From Bacillota bacterium (GTDB lineage Bacteria; Bacillota; Clostridia; Clostridiales; Clostridiaceae): a stretch of 59,515 bases of DNA. The stretch's first letter is position 1; each line of letters begins with the position of its first letter. The DNA is taken from NCBI GenBank assembly GCA_030706015.1, contig JAUZPI010000020.1, positions 1 to 59,515 on the forward strand, written 5' to 3'. The notes beneath the pieces are model-generated. The model was not told where the DNA came from and made no database searches. It was given only the letters and a program-made list of their open reading frames with translations. The translations under genes and the position numbers were made by a program. Positions 17,799 to 26,509 of the stretch are shown piece after piece.

Positions 17799-18189
17799 AT
17801 TGGAAGAAAAACATAAAGAATTCATATTATATGGTTTAACTAAGCATAACGAGATTATAACTGAGATTATTCAAGACTTAAATCTTTTTTATTGCCATTA
17901 TGATATAAAGCTGATACTTATGGAGGCTTTAACTAATGCCTTTATTCACGGCAATATCAGCAACAAGGACAAGCCTATTTACTTAAGATACAAATATTAT
18001 GGAAATAAAATTATATTTGAAATTGAAGATTGCGGAACTGGCTTTAAGAAAATACCCCCACTGGATAACCTATCAAATGACTCTCTGTTATCTGAAAATG
18101 GTAGAGGTTTATTCCTTATTAAATGTTTCTCTGATTCTCTCTCATTAGAGGGAAATAAGTTAATCATAAACAAGCACTTATCAATTTAG
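17791..18189 (+). CDS. RsbW/SpoIIAB-like ATP-binding serine kinase (putative anti-sigma factor)
   Basis: A roughly 130-residue single GHKL ATPase domain with the N box (LMEALTNAFIHGN), G1 (DCGTGF) and G2 (GRGLFLI). In partner switches such proteins bind and phosphorylate a STAS antagonist and inhibit a target, often a sigma factor. It overlaps the end of the phosphatase gene. The start is uncertain: ATG 17791 has an AAGG only 2 nt away, while TTG 17800 sits about 8 nt after AAGGTGA and may be the true start. No sigma factor is encoded nearby. Confidence 0.85.
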   Translation: MIKLEEKHKEFILYGLTKHNEIITEIIQDLNLFYCHYDIKLILMEALTNAFIHGNISNKDKPIYLRYKYYGNKIIFEIEDCGTGFKKIPPLDNLSNDSLLSENGRGLFLIKCFSDSLSLEGNKLIINKHLSI

Positions 18190-18225
18190 TAATTTTATTT
18201 ATTAAATTAAAAGGAGGGATCCCTG

Positions 18226-20238
18226 ATGAAAAAAAGTTTAAAAAATAGACTCATATTAATGTTTTTAGTATTCATTTCTGTACCGCTAATTGTTTTGGGT
18301 GCCTTTGCTGGAATAATGACACGCAATTCTATTCAAAACAAAATGGAACAACAAGTTAGAGAAACATCGGTCCAAACAGTTCAGCTTATAAACCAAGAAA
18401 TTCAATCAGCAGGTCAATATATTCAATCCTTAAGTATAAATATGCCTTTAATTAACCTCGCTAATGGAGATGATTCAAAACGTGATGAGGTTTTTAACTA
18501 TTTGTCGCAACTACAAAAACAAAATAGTAAGGAAATAGAACTCTTAGCTATAACAGATATCTCTGGCAAAGAAATTATAAATAATACTACAATAAAATGT
18601 GATATTGATCTAAAAGATCGTGCTTATGTACAGGAGGCGTTGAAAGGTAACTACTCAGTTAGTGATGCGATAATATCCAAAACTACAGGCCAAAGAGTTA
18701 TAGCTATGGCTTACCCACTAAAATTGGATAATAAGGTAGTAGGCACAATAATTGCTTCTATAAAATTTGACAATATAACTAATCAGATTTCACAAGTAAA
18801 AATTGGACAAAAAGGCTATGCTTATATGATAGATAAAAACGGCTTGATTGTTTATCATCCAGATAAGAAAAAAGTATTTACTGAGAACTTATCAAACATA
18901 AGCGATACTGATTTGAAAACACTAGTTGCAAAAATGAAAACAGGCCGCTCAGGAGAAGGTTACTACACTTATTCCGGAACAAAGAAATTTGCAAGCTATG
19001 CTTCTGTTTATAACTGGTGTATAGTTACTACTGCTGATTATAACGAAACCATGTCCTCTGTAAATGAAATACTTCTAGGTACAATATTATTAATTCTTTT
19101 CTCTGCAGCAGCAGCAATAATAATAGCTTCTTTCATTACAAAGAAAAATATAATCAACCCAATCAAGAAGCTAGAAAACTTGATGAATTTAGCTGGAGAA
19201 GGTGACTTGACTGTAAGAGCGAAAATTAAAACTAGAGATGAAATACAAGCTTTAGGTGAATACTTTAATAAAATGCTTGAACATCAAACCCATATAATCC
19301 AAAGTATACGGGGAGGTTCTAGTGATTTAGTAGCAGCTTCCGAGGAAATATCAGCCTCCAGCGAAGAAATAAGTTCATCTACGCAGCAGATTAATTCTAA
19401 TATTGATGAGGTTGCTTTAAATGCAGAGAATGAAAACAAGATAATTGTGGATACTTCCGAAGTATTAGTACAATTATCAAGTCTTGTACAAATTGCTCAA
19501 AGCAAAGCACTTGTATCTAAAAAGAATTCAGAATACGCCATGGAAGCTGCCCAAGAAGGACGCATAAGAGTTGAGAGAACAGTTGAAGCAATTGAAGACA
19601 TTAATAATTTCACTAACGATATAGGTGATATATTGACGGTGCTGGATGATTTGTCCAAAAAGGTCGGCGGAATTATAGAGACTATCAACAGCATATCTTC
19701 GCAAACAAATTTATTGGCACTAAATGCTGCAATCGAATCTGCTAGAGCTGGAGAACACGGTAAAGGTTTTGCAGTGGTTGCAGAAGAGGTGAGAAAACTT
19801 TCAGAGCAAACTAATTTAGGTGCAACTGAGATATCCTCCTTAATCAATCAAATGGTTAATCAAATAGATAAAGCCGTAAAATCCGCCAATTCCGGAAAGG
19901 AAACAGTCGATTATGGCGTTACGGCAGTTAAAGAAACAGATAAATCGTTTATTAGCATAATAAATGCTGTGGAACAAATAAGTAAGGATATACAACAAAC
20001 CGTTGATATAACAAAAGATGAGGTTGCAAATTCTGATCAAATAATAAAACTTATTGATTCAATTGCAACCATTGCAGAAACCACTGCAAGAAACAGCTCT
20101 CAAGTAGCATCATCTGCCGAAGAACAAACTATAACCATGGAAAGTCTGGCTGGTGCTTCACAAGAGATAAGTGCTATGGCAATAAGCCTAAATAATCTTG
20201 TAGAAAGATTTAAAATAGAGGTGGAAAAACATGAATAG
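18226..20238 (+). CDS. Methyl-accepting chemotaxis protein with dCache sensor
   Basis: A 670-residue receptor: membrane segment about 9-29, extracellular double-Cache domain about 35-275 (Cache signatures KDRAYVQEAL and GQKGYAYMIDKNGLIVYHP), second membrane segment about 284-305, HAMP about 306-358, and the cytoplasmic signalling domain with the conserved tip (SSQTNLLALNAAIESARAGE). Cache sensors usually bind small metabolites such as amino or organic acids. A strong AAAGGAGGG site precedes the ATG, 36 nt after the kinase gene. It lies inside a partner-switch unit, where it may feed a signal to the STAS protein. Confidence 0.95.
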   Translation: MKKSLKNRLILMFLVFISVPLIVLGAFAGIMTRNSIQNKMEQQVRETSVQTVQLINQEIQSAGQYIQSLSINMPLINLANGDDSKRDEVFNYLSQLQKQNSKEIELLAITDISGKEIINNTTIKCDIDLKDRAYVQEALKGNYSVSDAIISKTTGQRVIAMAYPLKLDNKVVGTIIASIKFDNITNQISQVKIGQKGYAYMIDKNGLIVYHPDKKKVFTENLSNISDTDLKTLVAKMKTGRSGEGYYTYSGTKKFASYASVYNWCIVTTADYNETMSSVNEILLGTILLILFSAAAAIIIASFITKKNIINPIKKLENLMNLAGEGDLTVRAKIKTRDEIQALGEYFNKMLEHQTHIIQSIRGGSSDLVAASEEISASSEEISSSTQQINSNIDEVALNAENENKIIVDTSEVLVQLSSLVQIAQSKALVSKKNSEYAMEAAQEGRIRVERTVEAIEDINNFTNDIGDILTVLDDLSKKVGGIIETINSISSQTNLLALNAAIESARAGEHGKGFAVVAEEVRKLSEQTNLGATEISSLINQMVNQIDKAVKSANSGKETVDYGVTAVKETDKSFISIINAVEQISKDIQQTVDITKDEVANSDQIIKLIDSIATIAETTARNSSQVASSAEEQTITMESLAGASQEISAMAISLNNLVERFKIEVEKHE

Positions 20239-20515
20239 TAGAAATATCGTGTTATCTGAAAACTTTTCTGTGGATGAGGCCGCAGAATTTAGAGAAAAGA
20301 TACATATATTAATCAAAAATGGTGAAAAACACTTTACTGTAGATTTTAGCAAATGCTCTTTTATCGACAGCACCGGACTAGGTGTATTAGTGGGAATTTA
20401 TAAGAAGTGTGTAGAAATAAATGGTCATATACAATTAACTTCAATTAATAATCCTCAGGTAATGAAAATCTTCCAATTAACACGTTTAGATAAAGTTTTT
20501 AACCTTGATATATAA
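20231..20515 (+). CDS. STAS-domain anti-anti-sigma factor (RsbV/SpoIIAA-like)
   Basis: A 94-residue single STAS domain. The phosphorylatable site is intact: FIDSTGLGVLVG with Ser47. By family rule the unphosphorylated form binds the RsbW-like kinase and frees its target; the PP2C phosphatase restores this form. The gene overlaps the chemoreceptor stop by 8 nt and its AGAGGTGG site is inside the receptor gene, so expression of the two is translationally coupled. Confidence 0.92.
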   Translation: MNSRNIVLSENFSVDEAAEFREKIHILIKNGEKHFTVDFSKCSFIDSTGLGVLVGIYKKCVEINGHIQLTSINNPQVMKIFQLTRLDKVFNLDI

Positions 20516-20517
20516 AA

Positions 20518-20561
20518 ATAATGCCTATATCCAATTTATTCAAATAGGATATAGGCATTAT
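20518..20561. terminator. Bidirectional terminator between the STAS gene and prs
   Basis: A perfect 15-bp stem ATAATGCCTATATCC (20518-20532) / GGATATAGGCATTAT (20547-20561), 14-nt loop, with T-rich sequence on both sides (TTTTAT on plus, TTTTTATAT on minus). It separates two convergent units. Confidence 0.88.
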
Positions 20562-20593
20562 TTTATAACTATTAAAATTCTTGATAATTTCTC

Positions 20594-21559
20594 TTAGTTT
20601 TCTGCATCGCTAAATATCTTACTTACAGAAACATCTTCATATATTCTTTTTATTGCTTCGGCAAATAATGGTGCAACTGAAAGAACTTTTATCTTGTCGC
20701 ATTTCTTATCTTCACCTACTGGTATACTATTTAGCACAACTACTTCCTTAATTGATGAATTTTCAATTCTTTCTATAGCTGGACCAGAAAGTACTCCGTG
20801 AGTACAACAAGCATATACTTCCTTTGCTCCCATAGCAATAAGTGCGTCTGCTGCATTTACTATAGACCCAGCAGTGTCAATTATGTCATCAACAAGTATA
20901 ACTTTTTTACCAACTATGTCTCCTATTACATTCATTACCTCAGAAACATTTGGTCTTGGTCTTCTCTTATCTACAATAGCAATTGGAGCATGAAGTCTCT
21001 CTGCAAATTTTCTTGTTCTCTTAACTCCACCAATATCAGGTGAAACTGCTACTACTTCTTCTTCTCCAAGATTTAATTCCTTAAAGTATTTTGCAAGTAT
21101 AGGCACTCCTTCTAGATGATCCACAGGAATATCAAAGAACCCTTGAATTTGTGGTGCATGTAAATCCACTGTAAGAACTCTATCAGCACCTGCTGCATGG
21201 ATTAGATTCGCTATAAGCTTTGCAGTTATAGGTTGTCTTGCTTTTGCTTTTCTATCTTGTCTTGCATATGCATAATGTGGTATTACTGCTGTTATTCTGC
21301 CTGCTGATGCTCTCTTAAATGCATCTAACATTATCAAAAGTTCCATAAAGCTGTCGTTAACTGGCTCACATAATGTTTGAACCACAAATAGATCAGTACC
21401 TCTTACTGTTTCATTAATATCCACGGATATTTCACCATTGCTAAATTTACTAACCTTTGAGTCACCAACAGAAATCCCTAATATGTCTGCGATATCTGCT
21501 GCTAATTGTGGATATGAGTTACCAGTAAAAATTTTAATGTTTTTTCCATGAGTTATCAT
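20594..21559 (-). CDS. prs: Ribose-phosphate pyrophosphokinase (PRPP synthase)
   Basis: A 321-residue class I PRPP synthase, making PRPP from ribose 5-phosphate and ATP. Visible motifs: FSNGEISVDINETVRG, the flexible-loop RQDRK region, the Mg-binding DLHAPQIQGFFDIP, and the PRPP loop VDDIIDTAGSI. It follows glmU by 22 bp as in B. subtilis (gcaD-prs). AAGGAGG lies 11 nt before the ATG. Confidence 0.98.
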   Translation of the reverse strand: MITHGKNIKIFTGNSYPQLAADIADILGISVGDSKVSKFSNGEISVDINETVRGTDLFVVQTLCEPVNDSFMELLIMLDAFKRASAGRITAVIPHYAYARQDRKAKARQPITAKLIANLIHAAGADRVLTVDLHAPQIQGFFDIPVDHLEGVPILAKYFKELNLGEEEVVAVSPDIGGVKRTRKFAERLHAPIAIVDKRRPRPNVSEVMNVIGDIVGKKVILVDDIIDTAGSIVNAADALIAMGAKEVYACCTHGVLSGPAIERIENSSIKEVVVLNSIPVGEDKKCDKIKVLSVAPLFAEAIKRIYEDVSVSKIFSDAEN

Positions 21560-21581
21560 CCTTAAATTGGCCTCCTTAAAT

Positions 21582-22952
21582 TTATTTCCTCATTCCTTTT
21601 TTGTCTACCCAACCTTCAATGTTTACCTGTTTAGCTCTTGCAATTGCTAGTGTCCCTTTAGGTACTTGTTTAGTTATAGTAGAACCTGCTGCAATATATG
21701 TGTTATCTTCAATCTTCACAGGTGAAACTAAATTAGTATTACATCCTATGAATGAATTGTTGCCTATAATAGTTTTATGCTTATTCTTACCGTCGTAATT
21801 CACTACTACTGTACCACAACCAAAATTACATCCGCTTCCCACCTCAGCATCTCCAATATATGTAAGATGAGACACTTTAGTATCATCTCCTATAGTAGAT
21901 TTCTTTATTTCAACGAAATCTCCTATCCTAGCATTTTTTCCGATAGTACTATCTGGTCTTATATATGCAAATGGGCCTACAGTAGTACCTTCTCCAATTT
22001 TACTATCCAATACTACAGAATTTTGGATAACCACATCTCTTTCTATAACACTATTACTTATTCTTGAGTTTGGATACAATATGCATCCTTCTTCTATTAT
22101 CGTTGATCCTTCTAAAACATTTCCAGGATAAATAATGGTATTGCTTCCTATCTCAACCTCACTATCAATATATGTGTTATTAGGGTCAGTTATTGTTACC
22201 CCATTTTCCATATGCTTAATATTTATCCTATTTCTCATAAGTCTCTCAACCTGAGACAATTCTACTCTTGAGTTAACCCCTAGAGTCTCCTCAAAAGGCA
22301 CAGGAATAGCTCCTATTTTTTGATCCTCTTTTTCCAAAATCCCAATAACATCTGTAATATAATATTCACCTTGAGCATTATTATTATCAAGTTTTTCAAG
22401 GCTCTCTAAAAGGCTTATTATATCGAAACAATACATACCTGCATTTATTTCTTTTACCTTTAATTCCTTATCGCTGCAATCCTTATGTTCTACAATTCTC
22501 TTTACTTCATCTTTCTTATTTCGTATTACTCTACCGTACCCTGTTGGATTTTCTAGTATAGATGTTAATATAGTAGCCTTAAATCCACCTTCTTCATGGA
22601 ATTCAATAAACTTTTTTACAGTTTCATCCGTTATTAAAGGAGCATCTCCAGTAAATACAGCTACTGTTCCAGTCTTATTCTTTAGGAAGTTCTTCGCACA
22701 CATCACTGCATGACCAGTTCCTAGTTGCTCTTCCTGTAGTGAATATACTACATTTCTAGCTTCAGTTGCTTCTTTTACTTTCTCTGCTCCTTTTCCAACA
22801 ATTACACCCACATCTTCTATATTGACTGTTCTTAGAACATCTATAACATGATTTACCATTTCCTTACCACATACCTTATGTAAAACCTTTGGTAAATCAG
22901 ATTTCATGCGTTTACCTTTACCCGCCGCCAATATTAAAGCACATTTATACAT
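21582..22952 (-). CDS. glmU: GlmU: GlcNAc-1-P uridyltransferase / GlcN-1-P acetyltransferase
   Basis: A 456-residue bifunctional enzyme that makes UDP-GlcNAc for cell wall synthesis. The N-terminal pyrophosphorylase domain starts CALILAAGKGKRMKS; the C-terminal left-handed beta-helix (from about 250) shows hexapeptide repeats and the acetyltransferase signature ending in KQVNIEGW. The ATG at 22952 is used because AGAGGTG lies 6 nt upstream; an earlier GTG at 22961 is inside that site. The resulting length is the same as B. subtilis GlmU. Confidence 0.98.
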   Translation of the reverse strand: MYKCALILAAGKGKRMKSDLPKVLHKVCGKEMVNHVIDVLRTVNIEDVGVIVGKGAEKVKEATEARNVVYSLQEEQLGTGHAVMCAKNFLKNKTGTVAVFTGDAPLITDETVKKFIEFHEEGGFKATILTSILENPTGYGRVIRNKKDEVKRIVEHKDCSDKELKVKEINAGMYCFDIISLLESLEKLDNNNAQGEYYITDVIGILEKEDQKIGAIPVPFEETLGVNSRVELSQVERLMRNRINIKHMENGVTITDPNNTYIDSEVEIGSNTIIYPGNVLEGSTIIEEGCILYPNSRISNSVIERDVVIQNSVVLDSKIGEGTTVGPFAYIRPDSTIGKNARIGDFVEIKKSTIGDDTKVSHLTYIGDAEVGSGCNFGCGTVVVNYDGKNKHKTIIGNNSFIGCNTNLVSPVKIEDNTYIAAGSTITKQVPKGTLAIARAKQVNIEGWVDKKGMRK

Positions 22953-23119
22953 AAATAACACCTCTTTACGGTTAATAACCTACATTTAAAGACAAATTGC
23001 CACCTATTATTATAGTTTATGTGACATATTTTTTCAATACAACAGATTATTTTTGCAGATTTCCTAAAAAACTATGTTGAAGAATACTAAATCTTATCGC
23101 TGCTTTCTACATAAATTAC

Positions 23120-23156
23120 CAAGAAAAAAATAAAAAGGAGTCTTAAAACTCCTCTT
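23120..23156 (-). terminator. Terminator after spoVG
   Basis: Stem AGGAGT/ACTCCT (23136-23141 with 23148-23153) extended by A-T pairs, followed on the minus strand by TTTTTATTTTTTT. The remaining part of the 228-bp gap to glmU is AT-rich and should hold the glmU-prs promoter, which I could not define. Confidence 0.85.
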
Positions 23157-23180
23157 TATCTATACATTAGTGTTAAATTA

Positions 23181-23480
23181 TTATTCTTCAGTTGATGCTT
23201 GTGATTCCTCTGGAATCACTTCTTCATTCTTAACTTTTTCATATTCATCAAGAATTGCATTTTGTATCTTTTCTCTAGTAGTAGTATTGATTGGGTGTGC
23301 TATATCCTTAAATTCTCCATCTGGAGTTTTTCTACTCGGCATAGCTATGAATAGGCCATTTTGACCTTCAATAACTTTTATATCATGAACTACGAATTCG
23401 CCATCAAAAGTTACTGAAACTATGGCTTTCATTTTTCCCTCTGTAGTAATCTTTCTAATTCTTACGTCTGTAATTTGCAT
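23181..23480 (-). CDS. spoVG: SpoVG, sporulation/septation RNA-binding regulator
   Basis: A 99-residue protein with the SpoVG signature (MQITDVRIRKI; FVVHDIKVIEGQNGLFIAMPS; DGEFKDIAHPIN), very close to B. subtilis SpoVG, plus an acidic tail. SpoVG is a small site-specific nucleic-acid-binding regulator affecting septation and sporulation. The ATG at 23480 is chosen because GGAGG lies 8 nt upstream; an in-frame TTG at 23495 overlaps that site. A sigma-H-type promoter is directly upstream. Confidence 0.97.
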   Translation of the reverse strand: MQITDVRIRKITTEGKMKAIVSVTFDGEFVVHDIKVIEGQNGLFIAMPSRKTPDGEFKDIAHPINTTTREKIQNAILDEYEKVKNEEVIPEESQASTEE

Positions 23481-23513
23481 ATGATACACCTCCAAGATGC
23501 TTTTACTTAACTT

Positions 23514-23540
23514 ATTCTATATATTTTATATTTTTCCTTC
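23514..23540 (-). promoter_or_regulatory. Candidate sigma-H promoter of spoVG
   Basis: On the minus strand GAAGGAAAA (23532-23540), an 11-bp spacer and ATAGAAT (23514-23520) match the sigma-H consensus RnAGGAwWW-N11/12-RnnGAAT fully. spoVG is the classic sigma-H-dependent gene in B. subtilis. Confidence 0.75.
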
Positions 23541-23578
23541 TTATTTTTCAAAAAATTTTAAACTTTTAATAAATTTAT

Positions 23579-24394
23579 TTACTTAAAGATTTCAGAGGAC
23601 TCCAATAGAGCAGAACCATCATCATTTATACCTTTAAATTGAATAACCGAAATATAATCACGAACTAGTTTTCTTTCCGTAGTGACATCATCCACCAACA
23701 CACCAATCCCTAATAATTCGCTTTCAAATTCCTTTAGTAAATTATCAATTCCTAGCGCTGTTCCCCCAGCCTTCATAAAATCATCTATGAATATACATCT
23801 ACTTCCTTTCTTCATTGATTTTCTTGAAAGCGACATACTCTGAATTCTTTTATTAGATCCACTTACATAGTTTATACTAACCGTTGTGCCTTCTGTGACT
23901 TTATTATCTCTTCTAACTATAATAAGCTGCACACCTAACATCTTTGCCACTTCATAGGCTAATGGTATACCTTTAGTTTCAACGGTAACTACATAATCTA
24001 CTTTTAAATTGTTAAATTCAGAAGCTAATATTACTCCTGCTCTATGAACAAATTGTGGATTATACATAATATCGGTCATATAAATAAAGTTTCCTGGTAT
24101 TATTCTGTCCCTTTCTCCTAATATTAAACATAAATCCCTCGCAAAAGCCTTACTTTCTTCTCTTGAAACTCCACAAATATATTTTACTCCTCCAGCCGCA
24201 CCTGATATGGTCTCTATTTTCCCTACTGATAATTTATTTAATACATCCCTTACAATCACTATATCCTCACTTATTGTTGACTTTGCAGCATTAAATAATT
24301 CAGTAAATGTATTTAAATTCACAACCTTGTCTGGATTCTCTATTAATATCTTCGTTATAGCCGCAACTCTCTGATTTCTAGTAAATTTTTCCAT
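23579..24394 (-). CDS. purR: Purine operon repressor PurR (PRT-fold)
   Basis: A 271-residue regulator: N-terminal winged helix (about 1-75, RNQRVAAITKILIENP) and a type I phosphoribosyltransferase-fold domain with the PRPP-binding motif CIFIDDFMKAGGTALG. PurR represses purine genes and is released by PRPP, which is made by the prs gene of the same cluster. Position upstream of spoVG follows the B. subtilis order, without the ridA (yabJ) gene between. Confidence 0.95.
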   Translation of the reverse strand: MEKFTRNQRVAAITKILIENPDKVVNLNTFTELFNAAKSTISEDIVIVRDVLNKLSVGKIETISGAAGGVKYICGVSREESKAFARDLCLILGERDRIIPGNFIYMTDIMYNPQFVHRAGVILASEFNNLKVDYVVTVETKGIPLAYEVAKMLGVQLIIVRRDNKVTEGTTVSINYVSGSNKRIQSMSLSRKSMKKGSRCIFIDDFMKAGGTALGIDNLLKEFESELLGIGVLVDDVTTERKLVRDYISVIQFKGINDDGSALLESSEIFK

Positions 24395-24735
24395 TTCATC
24401 ACCTATCTATATAATATTTTACGAACTATTCAAGTTAATACTATCTTATTATTCATATTTTATTCTAATTAGTGTGCATTATCAATAGATTATTAAAAAT
24501 AGAACCCCTTTAATTATTGACAAAATCCCCCCTATTATTATCTATTTTTTATGCTAAAATAGAATGAATTTTATAGTGCTATTTCTATATGCAAAGTAAT
24601 AAAATATTTTTTTGGGTATTGCTTTCCTTTGTTTTTGTATATAATTAAAGGAGAAGCAGGTAATGGGCATATAACTGCCAAGCTTTATTTAGATTGGACA
24701 TATAATTTAGCTATTCTTAAGGAGATGATTAGTAA
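24395..24735. promoter_or_regulatory. purR/murC divergent region with direct repeats
   Basis: A 341-bp gap. Plus strand: a TTGACA (24517-24522) without a good -10 at standard spacing; an extended -10 TGCTAAAAT (24552-24560); and a direct repeat TGGRCATATAAYT at 24664-24676 and 24695-24707, 31 bp apart. A strong AAAGGAG near 24648-24654 precedes a three-codon ORF (ATG GGC ATA TAA, 24663-24674). Which start site serves murC is not clear. Confidence 0.4.
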
Positions 24736-26112
24736 ATGTCTTTTGATTTTAAACAGGATAAACAAAAGAAAGTACATTTTATAGGTATTGGTGGAATCAG
24801 TATGAGCGGGCTCGCTCAAATCCTTCTAAAAAGAGACTTTAAGGTTTCAGGTTCCGATATGAAAGGCTCACCTATTACAGATAAATTAGCGAAATGCGGC
24901 GCAGAAATATACATTGGTCATCACAAGGATAATTTAAAAAATGTAGATTTAATAATATATACAGCAGCAATACCTCAAGATAACCCTGAGCTTATAAAAG
25001 CTAAGGAACTAAAGCTTCCTATGCTGACTAGATCAGAGTTCTTGGGTGAAATAATGAAAGGTCACCAATATAATGTGGCTGTAGCTGGTACACATGGAAA
25101 AACTACTACTACCTCTATGGTATCTCACATAGCTCTGAAAGCGAATGTGGATCCAACCATTTTAGTGGGAGGAGAACTAGATATTATAGAAGGAAATGTT
25201 CGCACAGGTGAAAGCGAGTACTTTATTACTGAAGCTTGTGAGTACAAGGCATCATTTTTGGACTTTTATCCTTATATAGGAATTATATTAAACATTGATG
25301 CGGATCATTTAGATTATTATAAGGATATAGATGATATACAAAATACATTTGAAAAATTTATTAAGTTAATCCCTAAAGATGGATACCTAGTTGCCAATGC
25401 TGATGACTTAAGAACTTCTATGGTAGCCGCTAAAGCTGAGTGTAATGTACTTACTTATGGTATAGATAATGGTGTTATCCGAGCAAAAAATATAAGTTTT
25501 AATGAAAATGGATGCGGGAACTTTGATGTTTATAAAAACGATGAAAAGCTCTTTCATTTAAAATTGAATGTGCCTGGTAAGCATAACGTTCTAAATTCAC
25601 TAGCAAGCGTATGTACAGCTTTATGTTTAGATGTAGATACTGCTTCAATAATCGAGGGACTAGCGAGCTTTGGTGGTACACACAGAAGATTTGAATTAAA
25701 AGGGGTCAAGGACGATGTAACTGTTATTGATGATTATGCACATCATCCAACAGAAATAAAAGCTACATTGTCTGCAGCTAAAAATTATCCTCATAATAAG
25801 GTATATTGTGTTTTTCAACCACATACCTACACAAGAACTTCTACTTTATTTGATGAATTTGCAAACTGTTTTTATGATACCGATGAACTTATATTAGCAG
25901 ATATATATGCTGCTAGAGAAAATGATACTGGAGTTGTGAGTTCTGATATGCTTGGAGATGCTATAAGGCAAAATGGCGTAAACTGTATAAACTTACACAG
26001 CTTTAAAGAAATAGTTGATTATCTTAAAAATACACTTAAAGAAGGAGATTTACTTCTAACTGTTGGTGCTGGGGATGTAGTTGAGGTTGGTGAAATGTAT
26101 TTACAAGATTAA
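24736..26112 (+). CDS. murC: UDP-N-acetylmuramate-L-alanine ligase
   Basis: A 458-residue Mur ligase that adds L-Ala to UDP-MurNAc. It shows the N-terminal UDP-binding GIGGISMSGLAQIL, the ATP-binding loop AGTHGKTTTTSM, the central EACEYKASFLD and NIDADHLDYY motifs, and DDYAHHPTEIKATL in the C-terminal domain. AAGGAGAT lies 9 nt before the ATG. It diverges from purR and ends 25 bp before the promoter of the exporter leader. Confidence 0.98.
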   Translation: MSFDFKQDKQKKVHFIGIGGISMSGLAQILLKRDFKVSGSDMKGSPITDKLAKCGAEIYIGHHKDNLKNVDLIIYTAAIPQDNPELIKAKELKLPMLTRSEFLGEIMKGHQYNVAVAGTHGKTTTTSMVSHIALKANVDPTILVGGELDIIEGNVRTGESEYFITEACEYKASFLDFYPYIGIILNIDADHLDYYKDIDDIQNTFEKFIKLIPKDGYLVANADDLRTSMVAAKAECNVLTYGIDNGVIRAKNISFNENGCGNFDVYKNDEKLFHLKLNVPGKHNVLNSLASVCTALCLDVDTASIIEGLASFGGTHRRFELKGVKDDVTVIDDYAHHPTEIKATLSAAKNYPHNKVYCVFQPHTYTRTSTLFDEFANCFYDTDELILADIYAARENDTGVVSSDMLGDAIRQNGVNCINLHSFKEIVDYLKNTLKEGDLLLTVGAGDVVEVGEMYLQD

Positions 26113-26137
26113 TTTTATTAGTAAATATATCTATATA

Positions 26138-26166
26138 TTGACAGCAATACACGGTATCGTTATACT
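26138..26166 (+). promoter_or_regulatory. Strong sigma-A promoter of the exporter leader
   Basis: TTGACA (26138-26143), a 17-bp spacer and TATACT (26161-26166). The predicted start, about 26173, gives a roughly 410-nt leader before the ABC exporter genes. Confidence 0.85.
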
Positions 26167-26206
26167 GTAAATATGATGTTTAAATTTTTAAAAGGAGGTA
26201 GGAACT

Positions 26207-26305
26207 ATGTTTAATAGAATATCATTTAGCCTAAATGGAATTTATTCTTATTATAATTTCATATATAACCCCTACCTCAAGAGCAGTCCAATTTTTTCAT
26301 CATAA
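26207..26305 (+). CDS. Putative 32-residue leader peptide upstream of the ABC exporter
   Basis: Thirty-two codons from ATG to TAA, starting MFNRISFSLN and ending SPIFSS, with AAAGGAGGTAGG ending 4 nt before the ATG, one of the best ribosome binding sites of the window. It contains five Tyr codons between codons 13 and 23. It resembles no protein I know. Its codons 21-25 (AAC CCC TAC CTC AAG) are complementary both to its own ribosome binding site and to the first arm of the following terminator. I read it as a regulatory leader ORF of the type seen before bmrCD in B. subtilis; that is inference. Confidence 0.65.
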   Translation: MFNRISFSLNGIYSYYNFIYNPYLKSSPIFSS

Positions 26306-26322
26306 ACTAAATGTGAAATTTG

Positions 26323-26355
26323 AAGGTCGTGGGGTTATTATCTCATGACCTTTTT
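26323..26355 (+). terminator. Leader terminator T1 (attenuator)
   Basis: Stem AAGGTCGTGGGG/TCTCATGACCTT (12 bp with three G-T pairs, loop TTATTA) followed by TTTTTAG. It begins 18 nt after the leader ORF stop. Confidence 0.8.
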
Positions 26356-26413
26356 AGTCATTTATATATAACTAATTAAGCCTTAATACTTTTACGCTAA
26401 TTGGTTTATATGT

Positions 26414-26447
26414 AAGGTCATGGTTTTACCATGACCTTTTTATTTTT
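26414..26447 (+). terminator. Leader terminator T2
   Basis: A perfect 11-bp stem AAGGTCATGGT/ACCATGACCTT with loop TTT, then TTTTTATTTTT. It is stronger than T1 and nearly the same in sequence. Both must be bypassed to transcribe the exporter genes from the upstream promoter. Confidence 0.88.
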
Positions 26448-26509
26448 AATATTTAAATTCTGTATTAATTAAGTAAACTTTCAATTTAACTCTAAATGAG
26501 GTGGTCTAA

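Noticed and set aside
24517..24545. TTGACA before murC as a standard promoter
   Set aside because: At 16-18 bp spacing there is no acceptable -10 hexamer (ATCTAT at best), so I list it only as part of the region.
26207..26450. T-box or amino-acid riboswitch in the exporter leader
   Set aside because: No T-box sequence or specifier stem is visible, and the downstream genes are an exporter pair, not tRNA synthetase or amino acid genes.
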